DNA of 64,000 nt from Tigriopus japonicus. Lineage: Eukaryota; Arthropoda; Copepoda; Harpacticoida; Harpacticidae. Positions 23,501-38,500 of this stretch are shown here, piece by piece; the first letter of the stretch is position 1, and every line of letters starts with the position of its first letter. Below the pieces are notes generated by a model. That model was not told the DNA's origin and ran no database searches. It saw only the letters and a program-made list of their open reading frames with translations. A program made the translations under genes and the position numbers. The stretch spans positions 8,524,296-8,588,295 of the forward strand of contig CM021319.1 of NCBI GenBank assembly GCA_010645155.1. The letters run 5' to 3'.

Positions 23501-26500
23501 AAGTTTGAGCACTAGGTAAAATACAAACTTTGCACAAACTTGCCGTATGTGCAAAAACCTTGATGGGGAATCGATTTCATCCTTTGGGCTAGAAATTTCA
23601 ATTTTTGGCAACTTTGATCTTCGGAATTGAGAGGAGTAGGAAAAGCCTTAGAGACGAAGAATCAAGAAAGCAAGAGAAGTTCTAGGAAATCAAATCCATC
23701 TTGAAATGCACCAATGAGAGAAATTTAGAAATTTTGGACCAACTTGCATTCCTTGTATACGAAGTTCAATTTGCCAATTGATGGAAACGCTTTACAAAAT
23801 CAGATCAGCTCAGGAACACTTTAGCATCTGCACGTACATCAAGGTTATAAGGTCCAAGTTTCCAGTTTTTGTCTTCACCTCCAAAACTACAAATCTCAAT
23901 TTGAGCTAAGCCTAAGAAACGAAGCCTTTAAGTCATTTTGACCAACTTCTGGAATTGAAACTTTGGCCGAAAACTAGAAAACTGACACTCACTAGAACTT
24001 GCGCTGACCATCCAATAGGAAGCACAGACAACAAGATTAATGTTCCTGAGGAGGATGCATTGGACACGACCACCCAGATCCTCGTCAGACACGTTTTTAC
24101 CTTTCATCCAATGCAAAAACTTGCTAAAGAAAACACGACCAAATCAATGAGAGAACTTTTGAATCAAGGCGATCTCATTCCCTTATTCCCTTCTCAATTT
24201 CGACGAAGATGTCGGTTACGTTTTCGAACGACCATGGAACATTATCTCATTCAACGGTTCTGTCCCAGGATCCTCCCCCTGGACCAAGTTGGAACAAGAC
24301 AAACCGCGCCAAATCCTACAATGATATCTTGAAACGGATCCTTTTTTCATCCTCATTTTTTGGTTCGAAACTATAAGACCGGTCAAAGTGGAGCTTGAGC
24401 GCGGACGCGCCGATGCATTTTCCATAATTCCCTTTTCCACCTTGGTTTGTCCGCTGACAATGCAAGTTCTTTTAATTCGTTTGTGGTCAGGTGGAAAGTG
24501 CAATTCCCATTCATGGACCATTCCACCAGAGTCGATGGACCAAGTTTCTGGACCATGGGCATTCCTGGATCGGTTTGCTTGCATCACAAGGCTGGACTGA
24601 CCCATGTAACTAATCTGTCCCCGAACATTTTTCCCTCGGTCCCCTATTGCCCCTTAGATCGTGTTCCTGGGATCTTGGGACAGATAGAAACGGAACAAGC
24701 AAATTGGTTGTCACCAGATGGCCTCCAAGAGTGTCCCAAGAATATTAAGGCTCACAAGAGTGCACTAACTTCGGTTGATACAAATGATTCTTTGACTGCA
24801 AGAAACGCATCCGTGGTGCTTGAGGAAATTATCCCCGGGAGAAACCTCGTTTGAAATATAGGGGGCTTTTTTATGTAGCCATTCGTTGTTTCTTTGTGGT
24901 GGTCTATGCAATAGTTGGTGTGGCCACACATGAAGAGTGTTCCATCTCGTTAGAGTGTCTCTAGAGGGGTTGAATTCTTGCTGAGAACTAAAGGAAAGTT
25001 GGAATACCAAGCGCAGACTCAAAATTAGGGATGCCCGGTTTTGACAGAGAGGATGAAAATGAATCGTTTAAGAGCAGCTTGGAGGACCCTAAATTTGGCT
25101 TCAAATTCGCCGATTTAATAGAGGTGTGGGTTTTCTTTGGGGTTATTCTCAATAAAGATTACTCAAGCAAAGAACAAAATATCTTCATACTCAGATTGTA
25201 TAAGCCAAATTTGTCGTAAATTCTTGCTTTCCAATGATTTGGTCAACAAAAAAAACTACACTTATTCATCGATCGCTATCTTTTATGAGGAATGAATGAC
25301 CTTTCCAAAAACTTCACGTTAAGTAAGCAATTAATTAGACGTACGTTGTAAGGTCAAGTCTTTACCAACAGTCAAATAATATACCAAAATATCAGCGATT
25401 TGGAAATAGCAAGCACATTCAAAGCATTTTGAAATCACTTTTCAAATGCTTCTTCACACCCTATCTTTTTCAAGTCTGAATTTGCGATTCTTTCCCCCAT
25501 TGTGTGAACTCTTTTTTTGGCTACCCAAAACAAAACATGACCCTTTTGTGTGCAGAACAAAATGCACAACGTCTTGGCCCAATGATGCAGCAACGATGCT
25601 CATTGAGCTTGAAGGCTGAACAAATTGATTTTGACATTGAGGATCTTGGCTTATATTTTCCGAAGAAATCTCGAAATAAGCCAATTTCAAGTATCTGCGT
25701 AAACGAGTGGTTAAAACATTGAAAATGGGGATTGTGAATGGGTTTGACTCATATTTCCATTTTTGCGATTCTTTTCGATATCGAAGATATGAAAACGCCT
25801 TAAAAGGTTATTTATAATTGGCCTTAGATAAGGCAAAAGAATGTCCTTTTTAGTGAGAAAAGCTAATCTCAAGAATGGGAACAAAGCTTTTTTCTGGTAA
25901 GAAGCTCATTTCCCCCAACTTCTTTCCTCACGTTGTTTTGAATAATAAATTAAGGAAAGTGCAATTTCTGATCAAAAACTTCCCCGAGACTAAAACTCCC
26001 GAGATTCGTCCATCATGTTTATTTTGAATGGAGACCTCCAAAGTAACTTTTCCATGAGACAGTCAAGATGTTCCACACTTTCTGATCCCAGTTCAAATTG
26101 AATGCTTGTTCCGGAAAGAAAGAACGCGAATGAAATAGAAATCTGCTCCTTGGGAAACAAAAGTAAATGCGAAACTTGATCCCATTTTTCGCAAATACGA
26201 GAAGCCACGAAATGAGTCTTTCCATTTCGATAGGCAAATTAGTGGCTTCTTGCAAGTATGTATGTCCTTCAATGCATAAAAGAGAGGTAAATATTTGTTG
26301 CGAAACTTGACTACTTGATGAATGTTCACGTGCAAAGGTTAACTGCGCTTCTTTTTTACTATTTAAAGTGTTTCACGTCAAGATGATTTATGGTCCATGG
26401 ATGTTATACAGTCACAATTCTAAGTAGGCTTAAATGGCCATGACTCTCTTTCGACAAACTTTCGACAATTTCCTTCTTGCCAAAAACATATAAAACATAA

Positions 26501-29500
26501 AAATCTCTCTAATTACTTCTGCGAAATAGAAGGTTATTTACCCTATCCTCTTTTGAAAAACTTTTACTCTTGTTGGAATTGTAGCTAAGAAACTAGAATA
26601 AAAGGTTTTTTTTTTACTTTATTTTTAAAAGGAACAGAATACCTTCTTTTGTTGAAAACCATAAGACTTCAAAGTACTCGGCTTTGATGGGATCAGAAAG
26701 GGTGTAACATAGAATGGATACTGAAACCGAAGTTAAAGGGCCTTCGAAATGGATGGATTTGGGATGAAAGGATACGTTAACCTAATTCCTCTACCAACCC
26801 AGCTCCAGTTGCGATACCCAGAAAATTTGCTCAAAAAACGTTCGCCAAACTTCAAAGATTCTTTTGCTTTTCCTCGACCTTAACGACTTTGTACTTCACG
26901 AGTGAGTAACGAACGAATTATGTTGCCAGCTTAGTTTTTTGAACTCCGGTTGTTGAGATCCAGCCAAGCGAAAGGGTCCCAAATTTGACAAAAATGAGAT
27001 AACAATCTCAAGGACCTTCCAGAATGAGTTGGATTGTAATCAAGGATAGTTGTATTCTCAGGAGTGCCACGATTTCAAATTCTTCAAAGTTTTGCGGGAA
27101 TTTGTTGGCAAACCCTTGTAAATCATGGGAAAGGAAGGAGAAAGTGGATGAGTCAACATTTGCACCTTCAACTTTCTGGGAAAAGGGGGGCGCAATCTTT
27201 CAAGTGGGGTGTTGCTCATTTGCAATTCAGCCAAGATTTGCGAACCTGGCAAGACCAATCTCATTTCTCACCACTTCACCCAAAAATTGTTCCACACTTT
27301 GGTGGTGGATCCTGTTCCGCTCTTCAAATGCACGGTACACTAGACTTAGAACCACTGAAATCTGGACGACAAAGCTAGAGATGAGACATTAGAACAAATC
27401 TTCCTCAAATTCAAAAACAATCAAAAATAGTAAGAAAAAGTGAATTATTCTAAAAACTCTGAACAGAAAATTGCATAACATGAATCCGTGTGCTATCGGG
27501 AAAGAATAAACCAAGAATGGGCTAGCTCATTGATTCTTTGTAGCACTATGTAGTGAGCTAGTAAAGAACATAACTTTTGACTTGGACGTTCGATTCCATT
27601 GAAAATAGAAAGAATTAATCTTCAAAACGTGGACACTAAACCACATAAAGGAGAACCCATTTGCTTGTCTGAGACAGAGAACGATAACCGTCGTTCGTGG
27701 GATCTTGGTCCACCTTTCATGCGTCCTTGACTGAACCCAATGGTGTTCCATTTACTAGTCAAAGGAGATTGGCTCGTTAAACTCCGTTGGGAGACTTTCA
27801 TCAACTTACCCTGTTGTCGACGTCGACTTGTGCAAGGGCATTTTCGTTGGCAGGCTCCGAAATAGATGAGAAAATTGAAGGAGGAGTTGACCGTGACCAG
27901 GAAATGAGTGACTGACACCAAGACATGGAACCACTGAAACAGATCAAGAAGACACACAAATAAATGCATTTGGCAGTCGGCTTATGGGGAAGAAGAAAAA
28001 TGAGTGAACTCGGGAGAAAACAACATTCTTGAGGCATCTTCAAGTGGAGAGGAGGCCCTTTCGCAATCTTAATCCAATTTGGGAAGAGAGAGCTTATGTT
28101 CCAAAAGCTGCGGTGGAATCCAAGCTTATCTGGTCAGAGTTCGTCAAGTGGCTTCTCTAATTCGAAAATGGGGGTTTTGCCTTATTTTTGTCCCTTAGAA
28201 ATAAAGGGAGAGAGAAAGTTTTCGCGGGTCAAGATTTTTAGCATTCTTCTCTTTTGCAAGGATTTGTGTGCAGGAAAGAATTTGCAATGACGTTTCACAC
28301 GTGGACAAATTAACCAAAACTCACCAGACAATTTCTTGGTGCGCTAGTTTTGCTTTTTGTCCTGTCAGCAAAAGACAACGAATAAATGGCTTTTAGCCAC
28401 GCCTGGTTCCCCTCCAGGTGTAAAAATTTGATTTAAATGATAGCATCAGTGAAAGGTGTCATTTCTTAGACAGTTTCCTTTTCAGTTATGACGAATATTC
28501 CACGTCAAATCTTAAGAGGTGTTTTTCCATTTGCCAAAGAAAGAAATTTTGAATATGACCCCGTTCGAGGTTTTGTCGTCGTAAAAAGACTTTTTTGTGG
28601 ATCTACGTAGATACGATGATTGATTTTCATCCTTTGAGCTTTGAAGATTTTTGTTTGCTTACAAAGAATTGTCAATAACTTAGAAATAAATGAGTTCATC
28701 GGACCAGGAATGTTTTGCGAAATAGAAAAGAGTCTTGGATTTTCCTTACTTTACATAAATTTATTCCACTAGGCATGAAGAACGCCTCTCAGAATGTAAA
28801 TTTTTCTCACTTTTCACTCCCAAAAGACATTTTCTCACCTAAAGTAAATTGAACTTTGCGAGACCGAATGTTTACAAAGAGGCTAACTCATTTAAATTGC
28901 ATTTCAAGTGAACTACTTGTCTCAAAATTGCGCGTTACAATTACCATAAAACAAGGGTCAAGTTAAATGCCACTTTGGGTCACTTCATTTAGAGGTCTCT
29001 TTCGTTATTTTCAATCTCAAAAGGGCCTTTTCAAAATCCCAACGGGAAAAGTGCCCAAAGGAAGATTACGATGAGGAAGAACTTACTAAAGGTAAAATCT
29101 TTAGCAACAAGTTAATGCACGTACCGAGAAAGAAGCACTGAGTGGTCATCGGAAATAAGTGTTCAAAACTTTTGACATGCCCAAGGATTTTGTCCAGATT
29201 TCCAAGTTCACGTTCGACCAACCACCAGAATTATATGGCTCGATTCTTTTTCCTCGTAACATGTCAGAATGGTTCCCAAAGTTGGACTTCTTTGCCAAAT
29301 TCATTAGACCGTATGGCACGGCTTCAGTTTTTCATTGTGTTGAGCTGATGAGTTGAAAACTTGCCCAAAAGGAGAACTTCTTGAAATGATTAGGAACCCC
29401 CAAGTAGATTTCCAATCTTCAAAGATGAGGCGATTGGAGTGCCTCAAATTGTCAATAGTCGGGTGCATTTTGGACAACTTGCGCAATATTAAACACCCAC

Positions 29501-32500
29501 ATAAGAGATTGATGCAAAAGATCTCGAGAAACTTTCGACAATAACAAAACAGGCCCGAAAACTGTTTCCTTTACCAAGAGGAAAGTTGATGGCAGCAATT
29601 CCGAGAGAACTCTAAGATAAATAGTTGAGACTCACTTCGAAAACGGGCATGGAGAGAAAAGCCAAGAGACATTTTTCACTGCCCATGATCTCAGAGTAAA
29701 AATTGACAGAAAGAAGACCCTTGAGAGAGTCCTTATTTAACGAACAAGTTTACTCTAGACGATTTCTTTTTTCCCTACCTGAACGAAGGAGAATCTAAGA
29801 AAGTAGCCCTCTGGAAAGGTGTATATTTGATTTACGTAGATCCCAATGATTTACTTAAGTTTGGGTGACAACTTGGCAGCTACTTGGCTTGAAGTGTTTG
29901 GAATGAATCCTTGTCTGAGAAAATGGTCCAAGAATGTGGCAAAAAATTGTCAATAATGGCAAACTATTGTTCCTTTGTCGGCTCACTGTCCTGACGAGAC
30001 AGACACTTTAATCATCTTTCACCGAAAGAGTTTGCCAATTTTCACAGAACTTAATTACATCGCCGGCTTGATGGAACAAGTTGAAAGCATCAGCCATTTT
30101 CTTTGGTAAAACGTAATTTTGGGGGCTTTTTCCTTTACAACATCTTCTCCGAACTTATGTTACTTTGAGGAGATTGAGTAAGAAACCCATAGGAAATTTC
30201 TCCTTGAATTATATTTCTGGATCTGCGCAATAAATAGTTTGAGTGCTCTATTAAAAGGGTAAATAACACCTTGTTCCTCAGTACATCGTACAGTCTTCGT
30301 TAAAAGCATTTAACAAAAAGAGGAACTTTTTTCATTAAGATACTTGCTCCGAAGCATACGAATCCATTGTAGTGGTTTAATTTATCCATTAAGCGATCTG
30401 TCTACCTTTTACTATTATAAACACTAGTCCTTGAAGTGGTCTCTAAAAATGGTTGAACACTGTCTGAATATGAGAGAGATAAGATTTCAACTAATTGGAT
30501 GATGCTATGGCTTCATTAGAAGCAATGTAGGGTGTTCATATTTCTTGCTTCAGACATGTACTTTTTCCTCATTTCAGAATGGGAGACCCCCATATCTTCT
30601 AAGCTGAATAAAGAGACTCCCAATAACAAATGGGATCTCCATCGACCCTCCTTCATATGCTGAATTTTGTACCACACATTCATGGAAACCTAACTTACCT
30701 CCGGTTGCGGCCTATTCTCGTCATAAAACATGAGTTCCATGACATTGGTAGCGAACCTTGGACCATGACAGAGAAGGAACACGATCACCATAAGGATCGA
30801 GGCTCGTGTGTATCGCGTGTCTCGCTCTTGCTCTTGCTCACGTTGTTGTCGAGCAGCCTCACTTTCCACCACAGAACTGGTTCGACGTTTGCAAGATCCA
30901 CTTTGAGTGGAGGGCGCTTGGAATTGGCGGATGCGGGGCATATTGCGGTAGATGGCGCAATTTAAGTAGATTAGGCCCACGATGGGGATCAGAAGATTGA
31001 TGATGAAGTTCATCCAGTTGATGTAAACCTGGAAGAGAGAATACATGTATACAGGTTTGTCTTTGGGTTAGGAGAGGTCAGAGGTAATCAGGATACTTAT
31101 AGGTCAGTTCGGTTAGAAACAAAGCATTGACCACGAGATGATGGTCTCATTGATTCGGGAAATGGAATGGAGCTATTGGTGGTTGGATTGTGATATACTT
31201 TCATTGACTTGAGAATATATCAGGAAAACCATTAGGGCGACCGCTAACTTATAATCGTAGCCTAAAGTAGGAAGATGCATGGGACGTTGACTCCGTTCTC
31301 AGGGATGAAAGATGAAGAAGCACATAGAGGTAAGAAAGACTAAACATTGGAAATGGAACACGAGAGGACACATTTCCTAGGCTATCTCTCACCTCAAATC
31401 TTCATAAAATAGTCAGGAAATAGGTATCAACAATTTGGAAAAGGAGAGTTGAAAACAGTGCTTAAGTATTCTCATGAAAGATGGCTTTCCATATCTGGTG
31501 AGGTTCTTTTACTTTCTCGTTCTCGAACGACCATCATTAAGCATATACATACACATGTTAACGTCACGCAAATATTAATCAATCCTTCCCGTCATTACTT
31601 TTAGACTTGGGAAAGGACCCAAGATTCTAGTTTTTTTCCCTCACAAGTCCAAGACAAGGTAATATTGGTCCCAAGAGAGAGAAGCACACATTCAATCAAT
31701 TTTGGTGTAAAGCTCTTTAGCCTCCACCAGCATCATATATCAAAGGGATGGCGTTTCAAAAGCTGACGGAATACATTTTGGTTATCTTTATGGAGCGGTT
31801 GTCTCTAATGTGAGAAGAGAGCTTTGTCGGCCAAAATAGTTTCTCGAGAACGTACGTATAAGGCACAAAATGCTCCTCGTGTATTGGAACGTGAACGAGA
31901 AAGCTCAACGACTTAGAAAAAAGGGTCTAGTTGACGAAAGTCAGTTAATAACGATTGGACAGCTTCTCGACACTCAATCAACTTTAGACCCAGCCCCGAA
32001 AAAACTTGGACAATTCTCTTTGAAACCCGTGGGCCGTAACAGAACTTGGACTCGATTCGCAATTGAGCTTTCAACCCAAGAATTCCAGCACACACATTGA
32101 TGAAGGCTTGGCTGCCCGTTATATTGGATAATTTTCGTCAAAGAAATTGGCAAGGGGCAATAAACCTTGGCGAGGTTTAGGATGAAATTGCTAGCCCACA
32201 TGGCAACAAAGAACCTGAAGATGGCATAAAACAAGCATTCCGTCTTCTAAGGCATCCATTTGGTGGCGTGCCAAGAAAATGGCCAACCATTGGCATATAA
32301 ACGACCTTTAAAGTCCAATGAGACCTCATTGGACGAGATTTGTCCCCCATCAAAGGGCTTTTGGCACGCTTAACATATGAGAAATTGCGAATTCAAGTAG
32401 GTTCTTGAAGGAGGTCCAATACTGAAGTGGGTCTTAATAATTTCCATTTCACCATTCCTCTGGCCTTTGATTGGAACTAAATACAATATATATCTTTGGA

Positions 32501-35500
32501 CAAAGCTGCATGGTCAAGATGGTGGGCTACATGTACAGTGGAAAACATGTTGTGTACTTTCTTTCATTCATTCATTCTCAGCACTTCTTTGCATGACCTT
32601 GGAGTGCAAGTAAACACAGGCCAAAAGAGCAACGCTCACTCAAAGGCGAAGTGTCCCAAACAAAAGAGCGAGAAGACCAAAGTTTTGGTCATCAATGCTT
32701 GGTGTGTCACTCTTCAAGTTTCTTGGAATGAGCCTTAGTTTTCAAAATTTTGTTTTTGCCACAAATTGAAATGCGTTTCCAAATCTGTTCGGTTCATCAA
32801 ATACCATGTGTTTACTAGAAGATCACGGGAGTGGTTCTTTTATGGTATACTCAAAGGTAGTGATGGGCGGAAAAGTCTCTTGGCCAAAGGAAAAAAAGTT
32901 TTCCTCAAAGAAGGGCTTAACGGAAACCGAAAACCAAAACCTTTTAGCCAACCAATTTCTAATGAAAGAGTATATGTTTGAACGCTTTTTTGGTGTGATA
33001 TTAAGGAGGAAAAATAGAGGTCGCATCTTAACGCGACTAATTCATATATCTCGATTTTAATAACAAAATCAAAACAAGTATTCTTACTAACATCAATTTG
33101 AGTTGTTGACGCTTTTACTAAATGGCTCTACCATATCTAATAACTACAGTTTTAAAGATTTATTTTGCAAATTACATTACTTCCAATGTTTGTCTGCTAT
33201 TACAGCAATTACTAGTGACGTCATTATTTTTGGCGGGAAAAAAGTTCGGAAGACCTATGTTTCTGATGAGAGTGCGAGGTAACTAAAACAAAGGTTTAGG
33301 CCTGGTGATTGCAACAATGCCTTTCTTATCTGCACAAATTGAAGTTAAAATAGCAATTTTTGACATTGTATTTGCAAAAAAGTATGTTTTATTGCTTTTA
33401 TCTAAAATTTCGCTACATAAGTTGAGAGGGTTCTTCCGAACTTTGAAATTAGGAATGCCAGACTTTGAATAACAAGATGGCCAGAGGAGATCGGTTCCTG
33501 GGGCAACTAAACCTAAAAACAAATAATTTGTTTAATTGAAGGCTTCCAATTTCTCCATTTCTTTTCTAATTACTTTGCAATACTTCTCAACATACATTAA
33601 CCATGCCATTGCCCATAAATGCAACATTTTTTGAAAATCTGACCCTTGAAAACTGAGATTTTTTTGGCAAGCCTACACTGCTAACGGCAGTTAGAGACGG
33701 CAGCAGGTCCGTAAAATGATACGGTAATCACTCCCATTGGTTCCGATAGGATTCAGTGCCAAAAACAGTTTCGGTCCATCACTACTGAAAGACTTTGGCC
33801 GCTGCACAAATTTGTGCAGTCTTATGTGACGTTGGTCAATTACGCGAAGCCAGACTTGAAAAGAGTTAGACTTCAAAAGAAAGCACTCGTTTCCCCCATA
33901 TGCAATTGAATGCTCTGTTTACATAACCGGGCTTTCCCTGGCAGACATTTTCGTCTGGACCAAGAGCAATCTGCATTACCAAGGTTGAAGGATAACATTC
34001 GAAACAAATGACTCGTGTTCTTGTTCGTCCTTGGCAAGGCATGAGATGTTCTGATGGAAGTGAAATCAACCCCAAGAGCTCGCAAGATTGATGAGGAGAT
34101 GCCGGGGGAAGTCCACTTATGGCTATTAATATTGCTTTACTGTCAGGTAGGTTTGCCGACTAAGCACCGTTGGCATCTTAACAGGACAGTTCTCTGTTGG
34201 CACAAAGTTAACAAAGACAAATCTCTACTGACACGGAAAGATCACCGAACATGGACTCCCGACCTTAGATTACGGCCATCCAAAACAAAGAAAACATCTG
34301 TGTTGGCAAATCTAGACCAATCATGGTATTTATAAGTAGAAAGAAAGTATGTTGGCCTTGGTCATTGAATAATACTTGACATTGATTGCATTTATATGAC
34401 ATGTTTTCAACATCAAAATTAAGTTTAATGTTAATTTTACCAAGCACTAGTCATGACCGTCGGTGGATATGATGATGTTGGTTGTGTTTTATCCAGGGAA
34501 TAGTTTTAATTTCCTGTTGCTTGTCAACAAAATCATTCCAGAGCTCACATTCAAACATCTACATTTTTGTGCGATTTACCTCATACTTTAGTTCAATGTT
34601 TAGATAGAAAGGGGAGATGGTTGTAACGCAGTTGGTTAACGTGCGTCCGAGCTTTGTTCGAGTTGATGGGTTCGATCCCAGGTCTCGTCCCAACCCTACA
34701 CTCCCATCGCCTCGAACATCGCTAAACCATACCTCAGAATGGATCCCTCCTAATATAAACAAAAATACATTGCATTGTATAGAATGAATTCTATGAGAAG
34801 TTTCTCGCAATAAATATTTCATTATATATTAACAGTTATGGAAGATTCCTCTCTGACAACCATAAGCTGTAAAACAGTATTATCAGTTTTCGTTTTAGCG
34901 AGATTTGCCTCTTTTTGCAATTTCAGAGGATTATTCTGTGCCAAGTGCTCTTACGTATTGGCTAAAACACGTTACGAAATGGTTAATCATGGCAATGAAA
35001 ATTTATGTGACAATTATTGGAACGTGATAACGATTTTCCGTAGGAGCTGTTTTATTTGATTGTTAAATTAAAACAGTAATTAGAGGACATGCTCAATTTT
35101 TTTTGACGAAAAATATGCTCTTTATTCTTTGAAGGAAACTAGCACTTGTCAACTTTGTTGATGAGTAATGGTTCGTTAGGAAATGCGTTTAAGTGTTGCA
35201 ACCCACCCATCTGAATGAAATGGTCGGCCATTTCAAATGCACTTGCACATGCAGGGAACAGAGGCCTGATTTCAGGGCTCATGAAATGACGACCCACAGC
35301 TGAAAAGGGATGCAAATGAGCGGAATCTCAAATTTGGATCTTTTCCAACGCCTCCAGTAAAAGGAAACGTTCCACCCTTTGTGCCTTAAGCCATCTGTTC
35401 AATGGCCAAGAAAGCCGTGAGAATGAGATTTGCTTCTGGCGACCATTTGTTTAAGGCTTTTAGCCTTCACTTTACTTTTCCAGCCATGGTATTGTCCGTT

Positions 35501-38500
35501 GACTTTGACTAAAGAGTTTGCAAAGGCCAAACAAACATCACAAAACCGGCAAAAAACCAGCAACCAGTTTGGTCGGTCAAGGCTCTTTGAACAAAGACTT
35601 TGTGCCATCAAGGTTTCTGAAAAATCTGGACCACGACATTCTTTTATCTCTGCTAAATCGTTTCAATATTCAAGGCTCTGGTTTTATTCAAGACGACAAT
35701 CCATTTCAGGTTTTTGCTCATCCTTTGATCGCGTTTTGGTTCAGTGAATCCGTTGCATGAAAGCGAACAAATAGTTATTCTAACAAGGTCTATTGATGGG
35801 AGCTGCTTTTGGATGCTTTTGTTGTTTTGCCATATCATTCGCTTCCACGAGTTTGGAAAGACCACTTTCCCGTTGTCATAAAAAACATGGTGGGATGCAT
35901 ATCTTGCCAGTAGGAAAAATAACAATCTTTAATCTGGTCTCTCGAACTCTTTGAGTAATGCCTTCCACTAAAATTTCAAATGGAAATGAGTAACGGATTT
36001 GCACTTTTTGTCAAAGGTCCCAGCCAGACAAAGGGTGAAGAAAAAGCAAGGTTGACTCATTTTCCCAAATTAGAGGCATCAATAATCTGCTAAATGGAAC
36101 CAGTCATCCGTATAGCTCTCATAAAGGTTGTCCAGCGACCATTTGGTGAGCTTTCCACACAATTGGCTTAAAAGATCCCAGTGAGTAGGCTGAACCAAGG
36201 ACAGATTACACCCTCACTTCCATGATGAGGCAATTAGCTAAAACGTCTATGCCTCAGATGCTCGAGAGACTTTGAGTGCTGAGTATCTATCTTTACGTAA
36301 AAGTTCCCATTCATGTAAGATCACCAGATCCAAGAAGTGCTTAGTTCTTCCCCTTTTGAAAAGGGGACAAAAAAACCGTTCCCAAACCGCGGATCTTTGC
36401 AACTTTTGATTTATGCAAATAGCACACTTTAGTTGGCGCAACAACTAGTATGTTAGAGATTTAAATTCTTTCTTGAAACAACAGCGCCAAAAAGGTACTG
36501 TACTCATTTTGCAAACATCGGAATACATTTCTAGCAGTCAAATGTCACGTTGATAGACGCCTCAATCAACAGTTTGAAACTTTGGTTAAATATCAAACAA
36601 ACTTAACCTTCAGCCATGTCTGTTTACTCCTTCAAAGGTCAAGTACTTAGCTTAAAAATGTCGTTTGCTCACATCAAAAGTCGATTGCTTTGTAATGGCT
36701 TTCACTTTTGAATTTATGGAATGTCTTAGCCTCTAAATCTGCCTTGAGAACAATTTAGTAAGAAAATGTCTTCAACTACGGCTAAATTTTAGGTGATACC
36801 AGTTTTCTACATTTTTTTTGAACTTTTCCCCTACAACCGTAAATTTTGGCAGCAACAACTTCGCTTAAAAAAAGTTTCATTAAAGTCAAGGCAAAGCAAA
36901 TGACCCTTGAACTATGGAATTCTTCATTAGTTCATCAAAAAGCAAACCACGTGGCGACGTTGCACACGTGTGTTACATGGACAAAGCCTTTTATGCAAAT
37001 GACTCCAAATTGGCAGAGTGAGAGAGTTGGAAGAGCGCATAAGTGATGCTGAGCACCCTTTTCCCAAGTCATCTCATACTACGTAACTCGCCTTTTTCTT
37101 CCAAGATATCTGTCAGCAGAACCACTCACGAATCTCAAGTAAGGCTCTCTTGGCGATGGACGAGGACCACTACCAACAACCAAAGACCATCCACATCGAC
37201 CATCGACCAACGACCCCCTGACGAAATGCATTCTTCTCAATAGAGTCTTTTGTGAGGGAAAAGAGAAAATGATGTGATGGAGCCGAAGGGAACCAGATTG
37301 AAACCAAATTAATCCGAAGATTTTCAACCATTTGGTTGGTGATAAAGGCTCTTTTGAGCTTGGAGCCGAAAACTTTCCTTGTGATCCCGAGTGGACAAAA
37401 TTGATCTGCATAATTGCTTGGCCAAGTAATTGGAATGCGGTTTTATTTCAGCCTCACTTCTCACTTTTATATTTCTACCGGTATCACTCCGATGGTAAGA
37501 ATTTAAAAAAAATTGGTGTTTTCACCATATCGCTATCTAGGGAAATCAATTTGTAAGATAAGAGCACATTGTTTTCACAGTTTGAGTAAACATCAGTGTC
37601 CAAATCAACCGTATTAAGGCTGTCTCAACCAACATCTTGGAATCTTGCATCTGAGACAGCCTTGAAAATGGCAAACGGACACCGAATATCCAGAAAAGCT
37701 TGTATTGGAAAAGGACAAGAATCCGCATATGGATCAATTAAATTACAATCTTGACCTTATCAAATTCAAAAAGAGTGTCTCCAATGATGAATTTGATATA
37801 AATTTGAAAGGTCGCCCAACGTTTGCACATAGTAATTGTAGATATTTATTGCCACATGATACTTACTGCAATGTAAAGCGGATGCTTGCGCAAAGATCGG
37901 GCTTGTAGCGAAATGTTCGTCACAAAATCGGTGCAATTTGACTCCAAGTTGCTTTCATCAAGGATGACTTCGGCGGAAATCAAATTGCTGTCATTGGCCA
38001 CAAAAATCCCTTGTTGGCACGGAATCTCGATGACTTCCGAAACCGTTCGCCATTCGAAGAATCTTGGTACATTGTACAGAATCGAGAAAGTAATCACAGG
38101 TACAATGAAGTAAGAGGCCCGGATACGAAACCTGTAATAAATAAAAAAGAACCGACATAGTTAACCGAACCCCCAAAAAACCTTGGGAGCAGAACGCCAT
38201 TTGCCTAATGAGAATAAATGAGGTTAGCTCGTTCTTTTTCTAGTCTTTGTGCCACAGAGGCCATAGTCAATCTGAAGGGCTCTTTCGAAGGGGATTGCCC
38301 ATCTTGGCACTAGGATTAAGAACCAAAGAAACATTCTCTTCCATCAATTGCTTTGTTTTCTTGTATGACTTCTTTTTTCATCTGTGTGAATTCCCTATTT
38401 TAAATTTTGAATCTAACTAGTTTTTAGGATGGATCAAGTATCGACTCTAATTGCTTTCTTATCTTAAGCAAGTTGGTCAAAGCCAAGCACTAGTTATGTA

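Larger units (their letters stand above)
20575..27809 (-). other. GPCR intron 4 (7.2 kb)
   Basis: Large AT-rich intron. It contains two diverged direct copies of a ~110-base unit (about 20846-20935 and 20980-21070), AT-rich low-complexity DNA near 21.1-21.3 and 22.8-23.2 kb, and a relative of the 10-kb foldback element at 27520-27745. An open stretch near 24.0-24.85 kb has frames on both strands but no recognisable product. Confidence 0.6.
31029..37866 (-). other. GPCR intron 2 (6.8 kb)
   Basis: Contains a possible hAT-like element (32858-33784) and a tRNA-derived SINE (around 34610-34790). The remaining open frames are short and not recognisable. Confidence 0.6.

Noticed and set aside
24216..24854. 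Frames on both strands, and a possible acceptor at about 24316, as an alternative GPCR tail exon
   Set aside because: The 24.3-kb option gives only about 20 residues in phase. The exon at 20267-20574 has a better acceptor, exact phase and a full polar tail.
34610..34695. Functional tRNA gene
   Set aside because: A- and B-boxes are present, but I could not see a paired acceptor stem, so a SINE head is more likely.
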